From: Leucobacter sp. 7(1)
GTDB taxonomy: Bacteria; Actinomycetota; Actinomycetes; Actinomycetales; Microbacteriaceae
Assembly: GCF_900163635.1 (NCBI RefSeq)
Contig: NZ_FUID01000072.1
Coordinates: forward strand, 1 to 64,000
Length of the DNA: 64,000 nt
Direction of reading: 5' to 3'
This document shows positions 15,931-24,417 of this stretch, piece after piece. The notes below the pieces were generated by a model, which saw nothing but the letters and a program-made list of their open reading frames with translations, did no database searches and was not told the origin of the DNA. Numbering within the stretch: position 1 is the stretch's first letter; every line of letters begins with the position of its first letter. The translations under genes were made by a program, and so were the position numbers.

Positions 15931-16010
15931 TCTGAGTCGGCCATCGTCGGTCTGAGATCTGGACCAATGATCAACCCCGTCAACAACCCCCTCGGCGGTT
16001 AAAATGAGAT

Positions 16011-16050
16011 CACCCAATCGAGGTGTACTCCATTCCCTTTTTGAGGCCCG
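16011..16050 (+). repeat. att-like repeat, copy 1 (hybrid-like)
   Basis: Begins CACCCAATCGAGGTGTACT and continues CCATTCC, identical over its first 19 bases to the comM junction at 43067. To the right of the presumed GA core it reads GAGGCCCGCGAG, which resembles comM (GAGGCACCCGAA) for about ten bases only. I read it as a decayed attR left by an earlier integration. It separates the exporter/ASCH region from the IS-bearing region. Confidence 0.6.
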
Positions 16051-16256
16051 CGAGATCACTGTTACACCCGACCTCATGCGGGAGGATGTAGCCGAGGCTT
16101 TTGCGGATTCTGTTGGGCGGGGGAGTCGAACTGACCTCGACCCCCATCACGCCGCGAATCTCGGTAGCGCGTTCTCCCGCACAAGACCGGGTCTGCTGCA
16201 CGAATAGGTGACAACTGACCTGGCTTGCCCGTGGGCAGGCTTGAGAGGATGTCGCT

Positions 16257-16550
16257 GTGCCCAAGCCCTACCCCCGCGAGTTCCGTGACGACGTTGTGCG
16301 CGTCGCCAGGAGCCGGGACCCGAAGACCCCGTTGGAGCAGATCGCGAAGGACTTCGGGATCCACCAGACCACGTTGAACTCGTGGATGCGCAAGGCCGAT
16401 GTCGAAGAGGGCGTGAAGCCCGGGATGACCAAGGACCAGAACGCCGAGCTGCGTGAACTGAAGCGGCGAAACCGGCTGCTGGAGCAAGAGGTCGAGGTCC
16501 TACGTCGGGCGGCTGCCTATCTGTCGCAGGCGAACCTGCCGGGAAAATGA
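16257..16550 (+). CDS. IS3-family transposase OrfA
   Basis: 97 residues with an N-terminal HTH (REFRDDVVRVARSRDPKTPL, IAKDFGIHQTTLNSW) and a C-terminal leucine zipper (NAELRELKRRNRLLEQEVEVL), the standard OrfA plan. GTG start at 16257 preceded by GAGAGGA. It overlaps orfB by ATGA at 16547, close to a short A-run where IS3 elements usually frameshift to make OrfAB. Intact, but its OrfB partner is interrupted, so the element cannot transpose on its own. Confidence 0.9.
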   Translation: MPKPYPREFRDDVVRVARSRDPKTPLEQIAKDFGIHQTTLNSWMRKADVEEGVKPGMTKDQNAELRELKRRNRLLEQEVEVLRRAAAYLSQANLPGK

Positions 16551-17161
16551 TGTACCCGCTCGTCCGCGAGCTGGCCGCTGACGGAATTCCCGTCACGGTG
16601 ACGTGCCGGGTGCTCAAGATCGCTCGCCAGCCCTACTACCGCTGGCTGCAGTCGCCCGTCACCGCCGCCGAACTCGTCGAGGCCTACCGCGCCAACGCAC
16701 TGTTCGACGCCCACCGCGACGACCCGGAGTTCGGCTACCGGTTCCTGGTCGATCAGGCCCGTGAAGCAGGTGAGTTGATGGCCGATCGGACCGCGTGGCG
16801 GATCTGCTCGGACCTGGGCTGGTGGAGCGCGTTCGGCAAGCCCAAGCGCGGCAAGGCGAAGAAGCCCGGTCCGCCTGTCCACGACGACCTGTGCACCGTG
16901 GTCGACGAGAAGGGCCGGGTCCGGCACGTCTTCGAAGCCGATGCTTCGAACGAGCTCTGGCTGACCGACATCACCGAGCACCACACCGGTGAGGGCAAGC
17001 TCTACGTCTGCGCGATCAAGGACGTCTACTCCAACCGGATCGTCGGCTACTCCATCAGCGACCGGATGAAGTCCCGGCTCGCGGTCGCGGCGCTCAACAA
17101 CGCAGTCGCCCGGCGCGGTGACGTCGCCGGTTGCATCGTGCACAGCGACCGAGGGTCGCAA
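16547..17161 (+). pseudogene. IS3-family transposase OrfB, 5' part (interrupted)
   Basis: Codes for about 205 residues of an rve/DDE integrase: HTH_21 region (YRANALFDAHRDDPEFGYRF), first catalytic Asp in WLTDITEH, second in VHSDRGSQ. The reading frame is cut by an IS30-family element right after the HSDRGSQ codons and runs on into foreign sequence. The missing part, with the catalytic Glu, lies at 18613-18903. Confidence 0.9.
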
Positions 17162-18612
17162 GCCGTATTCAATCGGTCGTCGCAACACCGACGAATCGGG
17201 GTATCGGATGAGCGTGTGGGACAGGCAGAAGCAGGTCCGGGCGTATCGGGGTCAGATCGTGTCGCCGGGGCGGCCGACGGTGGCGTGGCGTCAGGATCGG
17301 GTGCGGTTCTGGGTGGCGATCGCGGCGGGGAAGAAGACGCGCGAGGCCGGCGAAGCGGCGGGTGTTTCGGAGCCGGTCGCGCACCGATGGTTCCGAGACG
17401 CTGGTGGAGTGAACCCACGATTACCTCCCACCGTGTCAGGTCGATATCTGTCGCCGTCGGAGCGCGAGGATATCGCGCTGTGGCGCGCGCAAGGCGGTGG
17501 CGTGCGTGAGATCGCCGGACGATTGGGGCGTGCTCCGTCGACGATCTCGCGTGAGTTGCGGCGCAATGCGTCTACGCGCACGTATCGGCTCGAGTACAAG
17601 GCATCGACGGCGCAGTGGCATGCGGAGCGTCGTGCACGCAGGCCGAAGACCGCGAAGCTCGTCACCCACGATGCGCTGCGCACTTACGTCCAGGACAAGC
17701 TCAGCGGCAGCCTCTTCACTGCGGACGGCACACGGATCGGGCCGGCCGGACCTGCATGGGATGGGAAGAACAAACCGCATCGCGGGGATCGGGAGTGGGT
17801 GACGGCGTGGAGTCCACGGCAGATCGCCAAGCGGCTACCGATCGATTTCCCCGGCGATCCTTCGATGCGGATCTCGCACGAAGCGATCTATCAGGCCCTC
17901 TACGTCGAAGCGCGCGGAGGACTGGAGCGGCACCGATCCTGGCATCTACGTCGAGGACGCACCAAGCGCATGCCAAGGGCACGGACCAGGCAGCAAGCGT
18001 GGGCTCACGTCACCGAGGACACGGTGCTATCGAAGCGTCCGAAGGAGGCAACGGATCGCAAGACCGCTGGGCATTGGGAAGGAGACCTCATCATCGGGTT
18101 GAAGCGCTCCGCGATCGCCACGCTCGTGGACCGGACCACACGATTCGCGATACTCGTTCACCTTCCGCGACAGGCCGGATACGGGATCATCCCACCACGC
18201 AAGAACGGCCCCGCGCTGGCGGGGTATGGCGCGATCACGATGAAGAACGCCCTCACCGCGACGTTCTCCACCCTACCCGCGGCACTACGTCGTTCGCTGA
18301 CCTGGGACCGCGGCAAAGAGCTCTCTGCACACCGATTGCTGACGACTGAGATCGGGCTGCCGGTCTACTTCGCCGATCCGAAGAGCCCCTGGCAGCGCGG
18401 CAGCAACGAGCATCTCAACGGACTCCTACGCCAGTACTTCCCCAAGGGCACAGATCTCTCCCGGTGGAGCGCGGCGGAGATCACCGCTGTTGCGGACGCG
18501 ATCAACAACCGCCCGAGAGAGATCCTCGACTGGCGCACCCCCGCCGAGGCCTTCGAAGAGCTACTACGATCGATCTCACAAACCATCGTTGCGACGACCG
18601 ATTGAATACGGC
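17162..18612 (+). mobile_element. IS30-family insertion sequence (complete)
   Basis: 1451 bp with perfect 25-bp terminal inverted repeats at 17162-17186 and 18588-18612 (outer ends GCCGTATTCAATCGG). The target CAA is duplicated on both sides (17159-17161 and 18613-18615). Removing the element and one CAA rejoins the IS3 orfB frame exactly (HSDRGSQ-FRSRKF). The perfect repeats and intact transposase point to a recent insertion. Confidence 0.95.
17208..18605 (+). CDS. IS30-family transposase
   Basis: 465 residues. N-terminal HTH regions (SPSEREDIALWRAQGGGV, IAGRLGRAPSTISRELRRN) recognise the ends; the DDE catalytic core shows GHWEGDLIIG (first Asp), LTWDRGKELS (second Asp) and SPWQRGSNEHLNGLLRQYF (Glu), followed by PKGTDLS, all standard for IS30. 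ATG 17208 is the first start inside the element; an upstream in-frame ATG at 17118 lies in the IS3 gene and is discarded. The stop codon falls within the right inverted repeat. No damage visible. Confidence 0.93.
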   Translation: MSVWDRQKQVRAYRGQIVSPGRPTVAWRQDRVRFWVAIAAGKKTREAGEAAGVSEPVAHRWFRDAGGVNPRLPPTVSGRYLSPSEREDIALWRAQGGGVREIAGRLGRAPSTISRELRRNASTRTYRLEYKASTAQWHAERRARRPKTAKLVTHDALRTYVQDKLSGSLFTADGTRIGPAGPAWDGKNKPHRGDREWVTAWSPRQIAKRLPIDFPGDPSMRISHEAIYQALYVEARGGLERHRSWHLRRGRTKRMPRARTRQQAWAHVTEDTVLSKRPKEATDRKTAGHWEGDLIIGLKRSAIATLVDRTTRFAILVHLPRQAGYGIIPPRKNGPALAGYGAITMKNALTATFSTLPAALRRSLTWDRGKELSAHRLLTTEIGLPVYFADPKSPWQRGSNEHLNGLLRQYFPKGTDLSRWSAAEITAVADAINNRPREILDWRTPAEAFEELLRSISQTIVATTD

Positions 18613-18903
18613 CAATTTCGCAGCCGGAAATTCGTCCACGCGCTCAACCGTCACGGCATGGTCGGATCCATGGGCCGCGTCGGTGCAGCCGGGGACAACG
18701 CGGCCATGGAGTCGTTCTTCTCGCTGCTGCAGAAGAACGTACTGAACCGGCGCTCCTGGCAGACCCGCGAGGACCTCCGGATCGAGATCGTGACCTGGAT
18801 CGAGCGCACCTACCACCGACGCCGAAGGCAGGCCGCCCTCGGCCGATTGACCCCCATCGAATACGAGACCATCATGACCACGCCAGCCACCCAGGCTGCC
18901 TGA
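18613..18903 (+). pseudogene. IS3-family transposase OrfB, 3' part
   Basis: Continues the interrupted orfB from the second copy of the CAA codon: FRSRKFVHALNRHGM, then the catalytic Glu in NAAMESFFSLLQKNVL and the usual terminal region RRRRQAALGRLTPIEYE. About 96 residues to TGA at 18901. It has no start codon or promoter of its own. Confidence 0.9.
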
Positions 18904-19068
18904 CCCAACCTGTCACCCGATCGTGCAGCAGTCCCACCAACTAGCTACGGCATGTGACCTGTGGATAACTCCACAGTGACCCTCCGACCTACAGGTTGCT
19001 TAGCGCTTTCGTTAGCACTTTTCGCTGCCGCACTGAGCGGTGCAACTACGAACGCCACAACTGCTGGC

Positions 19069-20567
19069 TCAGCGTCGTTTCTTCCATCGAACCAGGACGA
19101 GCCCCCCAACCCAGATCGCCAGCATCACGACCGGGATTGGCGTGATGGGGAGCATGGTGATGGTGAGTGCTCCAAGAATCGCGATCAGAGGGTCGCTGAG
19201 TGCCCAGCCGATTTGCATGACGATGCTGAGGTCGCCTGCCGGTGTGTTGACGGGCGTGAGCAGGCTCGGAGGTAGCGGCCCTTTCAGTGCGCTACCCATG
19301 CGAAGTGCCAACGCGAGGACGCCGAGCGCGCCCACTCCGGTAAGCGCAACCCCAAGGGGCACACCGCTGGCGAATGCAGTGACGGTAGCGGACGCAGAGA
19401 GGACGGCCAGCAGAGCTATGAGCGGAAAGAGGGCGTGGAGGATCACGAGGTGTCGGTCGCTGATGCCGTATAGCGGGTAGTCGCCCGCGACGCTTGCGGC
19501 GTGCTGGAGCCCCTTGGTGAGCGGGCCAGCCGCGCCGTAGATCACGATTCCGGCCGTGCCCGCCAGAAGCGCGGCCGGTGTGCCAGATAGGAGTGAGAGC
19601 GTCATTAGGGCTCCCGCAGCGACGGTCGCAGTGATGGCTCCCAGTAATCGGCCGGGCGTTCGAGCCTGTCCAACCACATCGCGGAGGAAGAACGTCGCCC
19701 ATCGGTGCCTGCTCGGTCTGATGCCGCGGAGGTTGCGCCCGAGTGTGGTTCGGCCTCGTAGACGGCGGTCGCTGCGCGGAAGTCGAAGGAGAACGAGAAC
19801 GCTGTCGCTCGTTCCCACTGCGTCGCCTGCTTGCTGAGCTGGATCCCGGTGAGTCGGTCGAGCAGTGCCGGAATCATGAAGATGGATGCTGTGGCGAGCA
19901 CCGTCGTGCCCGTCAACGAAAGGACTCCTAATCCCGCGAGCGGGTAGGTCGCTCCCACCCACCCCCACGGCGTGAACGCGAGCACCTCCGGTACCGAAGG
20001 ACTTATCGCCGCAAGTACCAGCGCGGTCAGCGCGCTCGGGAGAGCAGCACGGGGGAAGACCTGCCCGACCAGCCACAGCGTCGCGGTCACGATACCGGTC
20101 GCGACGGCGGCAACAACGAAGACCATGACGCGCCAGAGTTGTGCGTGGCTTTCACTGAGCAGAGCCATTCCCACGAGCACTGCTCCGGCAGCGCATGCAG
20201 CGACGATGATCGTCGCGGAGCGGAGCACGGGCCGTCTGAGGGTGAGCGCGCGGCGGATGCTACTGGCGGTCAGCGCGTGAAGCAGAAACGGCGGCAAGAG
20301 TGCCGGGCCACGCTTTCGCCCCGCCATCAATGCCCCACCCCAGAGCGCTGCAATGATCATCGACACTGCGGCGGAAGCGTCCGCGGAGGCCAGCACTGCC
20401 AGCCCGTTCGGACTGCTCGCGAAAACCCACAGCGCGCGAACGATAGGCACGATGGCGATCACCGTAACCAATAGGAAGGCGTAGAACGCGTAGGCCTTGT
20501 CCCCACCGGAGTGTTCTCGCCGGGCTCCCCAGATGACCCATGCAGCCGAGAGCCGTGGGGTGCTCAT
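19069..20567 (-). pseudogene. ABC exporter membrane subunit, frameshifted
   Basis: A polytopic membrane protein of about 500 residues read in two frames. The first frame (ATG 20567) covers about 280 sensible residues with multiple helices (AYAFYAFLLVTVIAIVPIV, ALPSALTALVLAAISPSVP), then drifts into low-quality sequence and stops at 19605. From about 19740 a second frame continues with FLRDVVGQARTPGRLLG and further helices to the stop at 19069. A net +1 base near 19735, by a short G-run, would explain it (mutation or sequencing error). Its ATG overlaps the stop of the ATPase gene by ATGA, so it is the membrane partner. Family not recognised. Confidence 0.7.
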
Positions 20568-21337
20568 GATTGTGCCTCTAGCGTGATCGTGAGGTCAGCG
20601 GTGCGGTCCGCAAGGCTGCTGCTGTGCGTGGCGGCAATGATCGTCGCCCCGGCCGCTCGACGTTTCAGCATCGCCTGTGCGAGCGGTTCAACCCGGCCAG
20701 GGTCGAGACGTTGCTCGGGCTCGTCGAGGAGGAGCACGTCGAAGGGGCGAACGAACACCAGCGCAAGCCCGAACAACTGGGTCTGCCCGGAGGAGAGTTC
20801 ATGCGGATACCGGGCCCCCAATGCGATGAGACCGAACTCAGTGAGCACACGACGGGTCACCGCTTCCACTGATCCGGGGGTCTTCTCCCAGGTCGACGAC
20901 ACGAGCGCGACATGATCGAATACCGTCAGGTCAGACGCCATCGGCGGCAATCCGATCATGACCGCCACCCTGCGCCGGAACTCGGGATCACGTTCGTTCA
21001 CCGCCTGGCCACGAACCTGAACGGCGCCCGTTGTCGGTCTGATGCGCCCCGCCAAGGCGCGCAGGAGCGTCGTCTTACCTGACCCGTTCTCGCCGCGTAG
21101 CGCCACGACCTGGCCCGGCCCGGCCTGGAACGTCGTCGGTGGGAGCAGGAGCGTGTCGTTGGCCGTCACACTCACCGCTTCTACGCCAACGAGCGACGGC
21201 AACACACTTGCCTGGACGGCGGCGCTCTGGGGTCTTGGAGTGACAGGAAAAGAAGGATCGTTCGTCGGGAAATCTCTGTGGTGCACAATTCGCCTTTGGT
21301 CGCGTACGGGCATTCGGAACTGACCGATGCCACCCAC
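20564..21337 (-). CDS. ABC transporter ATP-binding protein
   Basis: Cytoplasmic ATPase of up to 257 residues. Walker A GENGSGKTT, a degenerate signature ELSSGQTQ, Walker B VLLLDEP and the switch His in ATHSS are all visible. It is a single-domain exporter-type ATPase paired with the overlapping (frameshifted) membrane gene. Start is uncertain: GTG 21337 or ATG 21313, neither with a ribosome-binding site; the conserved domain begins about 55 residues in. A small membrane-protein gene lies just upstream in the same direction. Substrate unknown. Confidence 0.8.
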   Translation of the reverse strand: MGGIGQFRMPVRDQRRIVHHRDFPTNDPSFPVTPRPQSAAVQASVLPSLVGVEAVSVTANDTLLLPPTTFQAGPGQVVALRGENGSGKTTLLRALAGRIRPTTGAVQVRGQAVNERDPEFRRRVAVMIGLPPMASDLTVFDHVALVSSTWEKTPGSVEAVTRRVLTEFGLIALGARYPHELSSGQTQLFGLALVFVRPFDVLLLDEPEQRLDPGRVEPLAQAMLKRRAAGATIIAATHSSSLADRTADLTITLEAQS

Positions 21338-21391
21338 GACAGCGCGACTAACGTTCAGCGCTCATGAGGGCGCGAGCGAGGATCGAGCTAC

Positions 21392-21697
21392 TTAGCCGTG
21401 GGTAGCGAGCAGGCCCGACGGTGCACGCGAGCGCACTGTCCCACGTGCACCTGGGGCGACGGGGCGGAGTAGTTGCCAAGCACCTAGGGTCGTTGAACGA
21501 ACAATCGACGGCTGAACACGCGGGAAGAACCGGTGAGACAGGGTGCGCGCGAATCGCAGGAAGAGCGGAACCGCAGCGACCAGCGCCAGCGCCAACAGTA
21601 CGAATGCGAACGGAAGCGGAACATCGGGAGTCAGCGGCAGCACGCCCAAATACACCAACAGCAAAGTGAGCTTCATCGACGCCCAACGCTTCTCCAC
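21392..21697 (-). CDS. Small hydrophobic protein upstream of ABC genes
   Basis: 101 residues with one or two membrane segments (LTLLLVYLGVLPLTPDV, FAFVLLALALVAAVPLF), then a basic, Pro/Arg-rich tail. GTG 21697 is chosen because GGAGGTGAG lies 8 bases before it; this is the best ribosome-binding site in the cluster. It is co-oriented with the ATPase gene 55 bases downstream. It could be an accessory subunit or the exported substrate of the transporter. No family recognised. Confidence 0.45.
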   Translation of the reverse strand: MEKRWASMKLTLLLVYLGVLPLTPDVPLPFAFVLLALALVAAVPLFLRFARTLSHRFFPRVQPSIVRSTTLGAWQLLRPVAPGARGTVRSRAPSGLLATHG

Positions 21698-22045
21698 AAC
21701 ACTCACCTCCAACCACCATCAGAATATCTGACCGCGACTGACAATCCAGATTCGTCGTGCCTCGCCAAGACCGTTGGCTAGACTGGCTGCACGAATTGGG
21801 TGTACTTTCCATTCCTTGCTGATAAGAACCGAAGCGCTACAACGACGAATGAGGCCCCGGATTCCGGGTGGTCGCGGGGCAACACGGAAGCGGCGTCGCT
21901 GATCGTGGTCGAGGTGAGCAAATCTCCGCGTGCGTCACTGGCGGTCGTCACTCTGATCGACATCGTCCTGTAGGCCTGGCGCGCTTGGGGTGCGGGACAC
22001 TGAAGGCGGAGAGAAGGTCTCCTCGACTCCGTTGCTCGTTGAGGG
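21698..22045. other. Intergenic region holding att-like copy 2
   Basis: 348 bases between the small membrane-protein gene and the convergently placed end of the XRE-cupin gene. Apart from the att-like repeat at 21790-21841 it contains no gene I can support. Confidence 0.6.
21790..21841 (+). repeat. att-like repeat, copy 2 (attP-like)
   Basis: Core GGGTGTACTTTCCATTCC, then TTGCTGATAAG, then AACCGAAGCGCTACA. It differs from copy 3 (26857-26909) at about five positions in 53. TGTA on the left and CTACA on the right, plus TTCC and GGAA/GAAC, make an imperfect dyad around a central GA, as expected of a large-serine-recombinase attP. Confidence 0.65.
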
Positions 22046-22639
22046 TCAGCGCTGGTGTTCGGTGTCGGTTGCGCGTACGTGGGCGCGTTGCCCTTGTCTG
22101 CCGACGAGGCTGAGGTATTCGACAGGGCCGGCGCTGGTGGCTCCGAACCAGTGCGGAGTGCGGGTGTCGAACTCGGCTGCTTCGCCTGCTTGAAGGAGCA
22201 GATCTTGATCGCCGAGCACGAGGCGCAGGGTGCCGTTGAGTACATAGGCCCAGTCGAAGCCCTCATGGGAATGCAGGTCTGGTACTGCATCGTCGCTGCC
22301 CGTGGGGAGGACGAATTTGAATGCCTGGATTCCTCCGGGGCGTCTGGTGAGCGGGATGACGATCGACCCATCGGCGCACGACATGGGCCGCAGATCGATA
22401 CGGGGGTTCGCGGTGCGGGGGGCATCGACGAGGGAGTCGAGGGTGACGCCGTAGTAGCGGGCCAGCGGCAGCAACTGTTCCAGGGTCGGTCGCCGCAGTC
22501 CGGCTTCGAGGCGCGAGAGGGTGCTCGTGGAGATGCCGGTCTCATCGGCAAGGGTCGACAGGGTGATGTCGCGGCGCAATCTGAGGTGCTTCAGGCGGAG
22601 CCCTACGGTGTCGAGGGTCTGGTCATCGTGTTCGCTCAT
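22046..22639 (-). CDS. XRE-family regulator with C-terminal cupin domain
   Basis: 197 residues. HTH_3 at about 12-66 (LRLRRDITLSTLADETGIS, STLSRLEAGLRRPTLEQLL); cupin_2 at about 115-185 (HSHEGFDWAYVLNGTLRL, QAGEAAEFDTRTPHWFG). ATG 22639 (MSEHDDQ) is the natural domain start. It is divergent from the flavoprotein-methyltransferase-exporter-DsbA operon, whose expression it most likely controls, with a TTGCC/GGCAA dyad between them. The cupin could sense a small molecule or metal; ligand unknown. Confidence 0.88.
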   Translation of the reverse strand: MSEHDDQTLDTVGLRLKHLRLRRDITLSTLADETGISTSTLSRLEAGLRRPTLEQLLPLARYYGVTLDSLVDAPRTANPRIDLRPMSCADGSIVIPLTRRPGGIQAFKFVLPTGSDDAVPDLHSHEGFDWAYVLNGTLRLVLGDQDLLLQAGEAAEFDTRTPHWFGATSAGPVEYLSLVGRQGQRAHVRATDTEHQR

Positions 22640-22648
22640 ACCCTGATT

Positions 22649-22662
22649 TTGCCATTCGGCAA
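22649..22662. promoter_or_regulatory. Inverted repeat in the divergent promoter region
   Basis: TTGCCATTCGGCAA is a perfect 5-4-5 dyad placed between the XRE-cupin gene and the flavoprotein operon, 10 bases from the regulator start. It is the best candidate operator for the regulator. Confidence 0.45.
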
Positions 22663-22733
22663 GGATGATTGCCAGGCGTAATCCTGTGGGCCATTCTGGT
22701 ACAGACATCACGAGTGCCCAGGAGGGGAATACC

Positions 22734-23693
22734 ATGAGCGCCACGAACAACCAGGTCTACGACGTCGCGATTATCGGGGGTGGCGCGGCGGGGCTGAGCG
22801 CGGCACTGATCCTGGCGCGTGCGCGTCGCGGTGTCGTGGTGATCGACGGTGGCGAACCTCGGAACGCTCCTGCGTCCGCGGCACATGGGCTCCTGGGTCA
22901 GGAGGGCGTAAACCCTCTCGTGCTTCTTGAAACGGGACGCAATGAAGCCGTCTCCTATGGTGCTCGCATCGTGCAGGCAAACGTGCAGCACGCGTCAGGC
23001 TCTGCCGACAATGGTTTCGCGGCTGCACTTGATGACGGCTCGACGATTCATGCGGACCAGGTGCTGATCGCGACCGGCGTTCAAGATGAGCTTCCCGCGA
23101 TTCCCGGTCTTGCCGAGCGGTGGGGCCGCGACGTAGTGCACTGCCCGTACTGTCACGGGTGGGAGATTCGCGATCAGCGGATCGGACTGCTCGCGACCGG
23201 GCCGATGTCGGCGATGCAGGCCCTGCTGTTCCACCAGTGGACTGATCGGATGACGTTCTTCCCGAACGGCCTCGACTTCCCTACAGAGCAACTCGAGAAG
23301 GTGCGGGCGCTCGGGATCACGGTCGCCCCCGGAACGGCGAGCGGCATCGAGGTGGTTGATGATCGCCTCACCGCGGCGCTCATGGAAGACGGGTCAAGGG
23401 TCGAACTCGACGCACTGGCTGTTCCCGCCAAGACTCATGCACGCCTCGATGGCCTGGAAGGCCTGGGGTTGGATGTCGCTACGAACGCGATGGGTGTCGC
23501 CGTGATCGCCGATGCGGCCGGGCACACGTCGGTACCGGGTGTGTGGGCGGCGGGCAATGTTGTGAATCCTGCGATGCAGGTGAGTGAGTCGGCATCGAAT
23601 GGTGCGCGGGTGGCGATGACGATCAACACCGAGATGGTGTTCGCCCGTGCAGATCGCGCTGTCGCAGACGATCGTGCTCGGGTTGGTGTGTGA
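22734..23693 (+). CDS. FAD-dependent disulfide oxidoreductase (thioredoxin-reductase-like; GliT/HlmI-type candidate)
   Basis: 319-residue cytosolic flavoprotein. FAD-binding GGGAAG near 15-20, a redox CPYC pair (Cys137, Cys140) in the context HCPYCHGWEIRD, and the C-terminal AAGNV flavin motif. The CxxC-HG-(W/Y)-E context resembles dithiol oxidases that close disulfides in holomycin and gliotoxin self-protection rather than classical TrxB (CATC). Ribosome-binding site GGAGGGG before ATG 22734. It overlaps the methyltransferase start (TGATG) and heads an operon with that gene, an MFS exporter and a DsbA-like protein. The physiological substrate is inferred, not shown. Confidence 0.8.
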   Translation: MSATNNQVYDVAIIGGGAAGLSAALILARARRGVVVIDGGEPRNAPASAAHGLLGQEGVNPLVLLETGRNEAVSYGARIVQANVQHASGSADNGFAAALDDGSTIHADQVLIATGVQDELPAIPGLAERWGRDVVHCPYCHGWEIRDQRIGLLATGPMSAMQALLFHQWTDRMTFFPNGLDFPTEQLEKVRALGITVAPGTASGIEVVDDRLTAALMEDGSRVELDALAVPAKTHARLDGLEGLGLDVATNAMGVAVIADAAGHTSVPGVWAAGNVVNPAMQVSESASNGARVAMTINTEMVFARADRAVADDRARVGV

Positions 23694-24310
23694 TGGCCGA
23701 GTTCGATAAGGACTACTGGGAGGCCCACTGGGATCCCGCTGCGTCGAGCGGTGAGCGCGAGCTCCTGGCCAACCCCTACCTGGCCACCGAGACTGCGTAC
23801 CTGCACCCGGGCGGGGCCTTGGATGCAGGGTGCGGGACGGGAGCGGAAGCGATCTGGCTCGCCGAGCAGGGCTGGCAGGTCACAGCCGCCGACATCTCCC
23901 CGACTGCACTGACAACCGCACAAGCCCGCGCAGCGACTACCGATGTGATCACGCCGATCGATTGGGTCGAGGCAGATCTGGCGCGGTGGGAACCAGAGCG
24001 CACGTGGGACCTTGTCGTCACGAGCTACGCCCATCCTGACATCGGGCAACTCCCGTTCTACCGGCGCATCGCTTCCTGGGTCGCCCCCGGCGGCACGCTC
24101 TTGATCGTCGGGCACCTCCACGATCACCAGCACGGTGATCATCACGGGCACCCGGAGAACGCGTCGGCAACGCTCGAAGCGATCACAAGCCTGTTCGATT
24201 CACCGCAGTGGCAGATCGACGCGGCATACGAACACGCGCGCACCGTGCACCCCGGCGGCGCCCCGGTGCAGCTGCGTGACGTCATCGTTCGCGCACACCG
24301 GACCGCCTAA
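23693..24310 (+). CDS. Class I SAM-dependent methyltransferase with His-rich loop
   Basis: 205 residues. The SAM-binding motif I is ALDAGCGTGAEAIWL (about 43-57), with ADIS as the acidic motif II. A His-rich insertion (GHLHDHQHGDHHGHPENA, about 143-160) could bind a metal or be a flexible loop. ATG 23693 overlaps the oxidoreductase stop. In this operon a thiol or small-molecule methylating role, masking a reactive group before export, is plausible; N-, O- or S-specificity cannot be read from sequence. Confidence 0.8.
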   Translation: MAEFDKDYWEAHWDPAASSGERELLANPYLATETAYLHPGGALDAGCGTGAEAIWLAEQGWQVTAADISPTALTTAQARAATTDVITPIDWVEADLARWEPERTWDLVVTSYAHPDIGQLPFYRRIASWVAPGGTLLIVGHLHDHQHGDHHGHPENASATLEAITSLFDSPQWQIDAAYEHARTVHPGGAPVQLRDVIVRAHRTA

Positions 24311-24417
24311 CCACCACACACTTTTCGGCTCGCGCAGGTCAGACGACCTTGGCGCAGTTTCACGCTGCCCGCACACCTCCGGCAGGCGGCACACATCCCT
24401 GAAAGGAACACAGCCCT

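Larger units (their letters stand above)
16194..18930 (+). mobile_element. IS3-family insertion sequence, interrupted by an IS30-family element
   Basis: Ends are TGCTGCACGA on the left and TCGTGCAGCA on the right, within imperfect terminal repeats (about 18 of 21 matching), with TG...CA termini as usual for IS3. Both ends are flanked by GTC (16191-16193 and 18931-18933), a 3-bp target duplication. Without the inserted IS30 and its duplicated 3 bp it would be 1283 bp, a normal IS3 length. It encodes orfA and orfB in overlapping frames; orfB is split. Confidence 0.9.

Noticed and set aside
16004-16207. 67-codon plus-strand frame between the ASCH gene and the IS3 element
   Set aside because: It runs through att-like copy 1 and into the IS3 end; no ribosome-binding site, no similarity.
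17118-17207. Longer start for the IS30 transposase
   Set aside because: These codons lie in IS3 orfB and the IS30 left inverted repeat, outside the natural gene.
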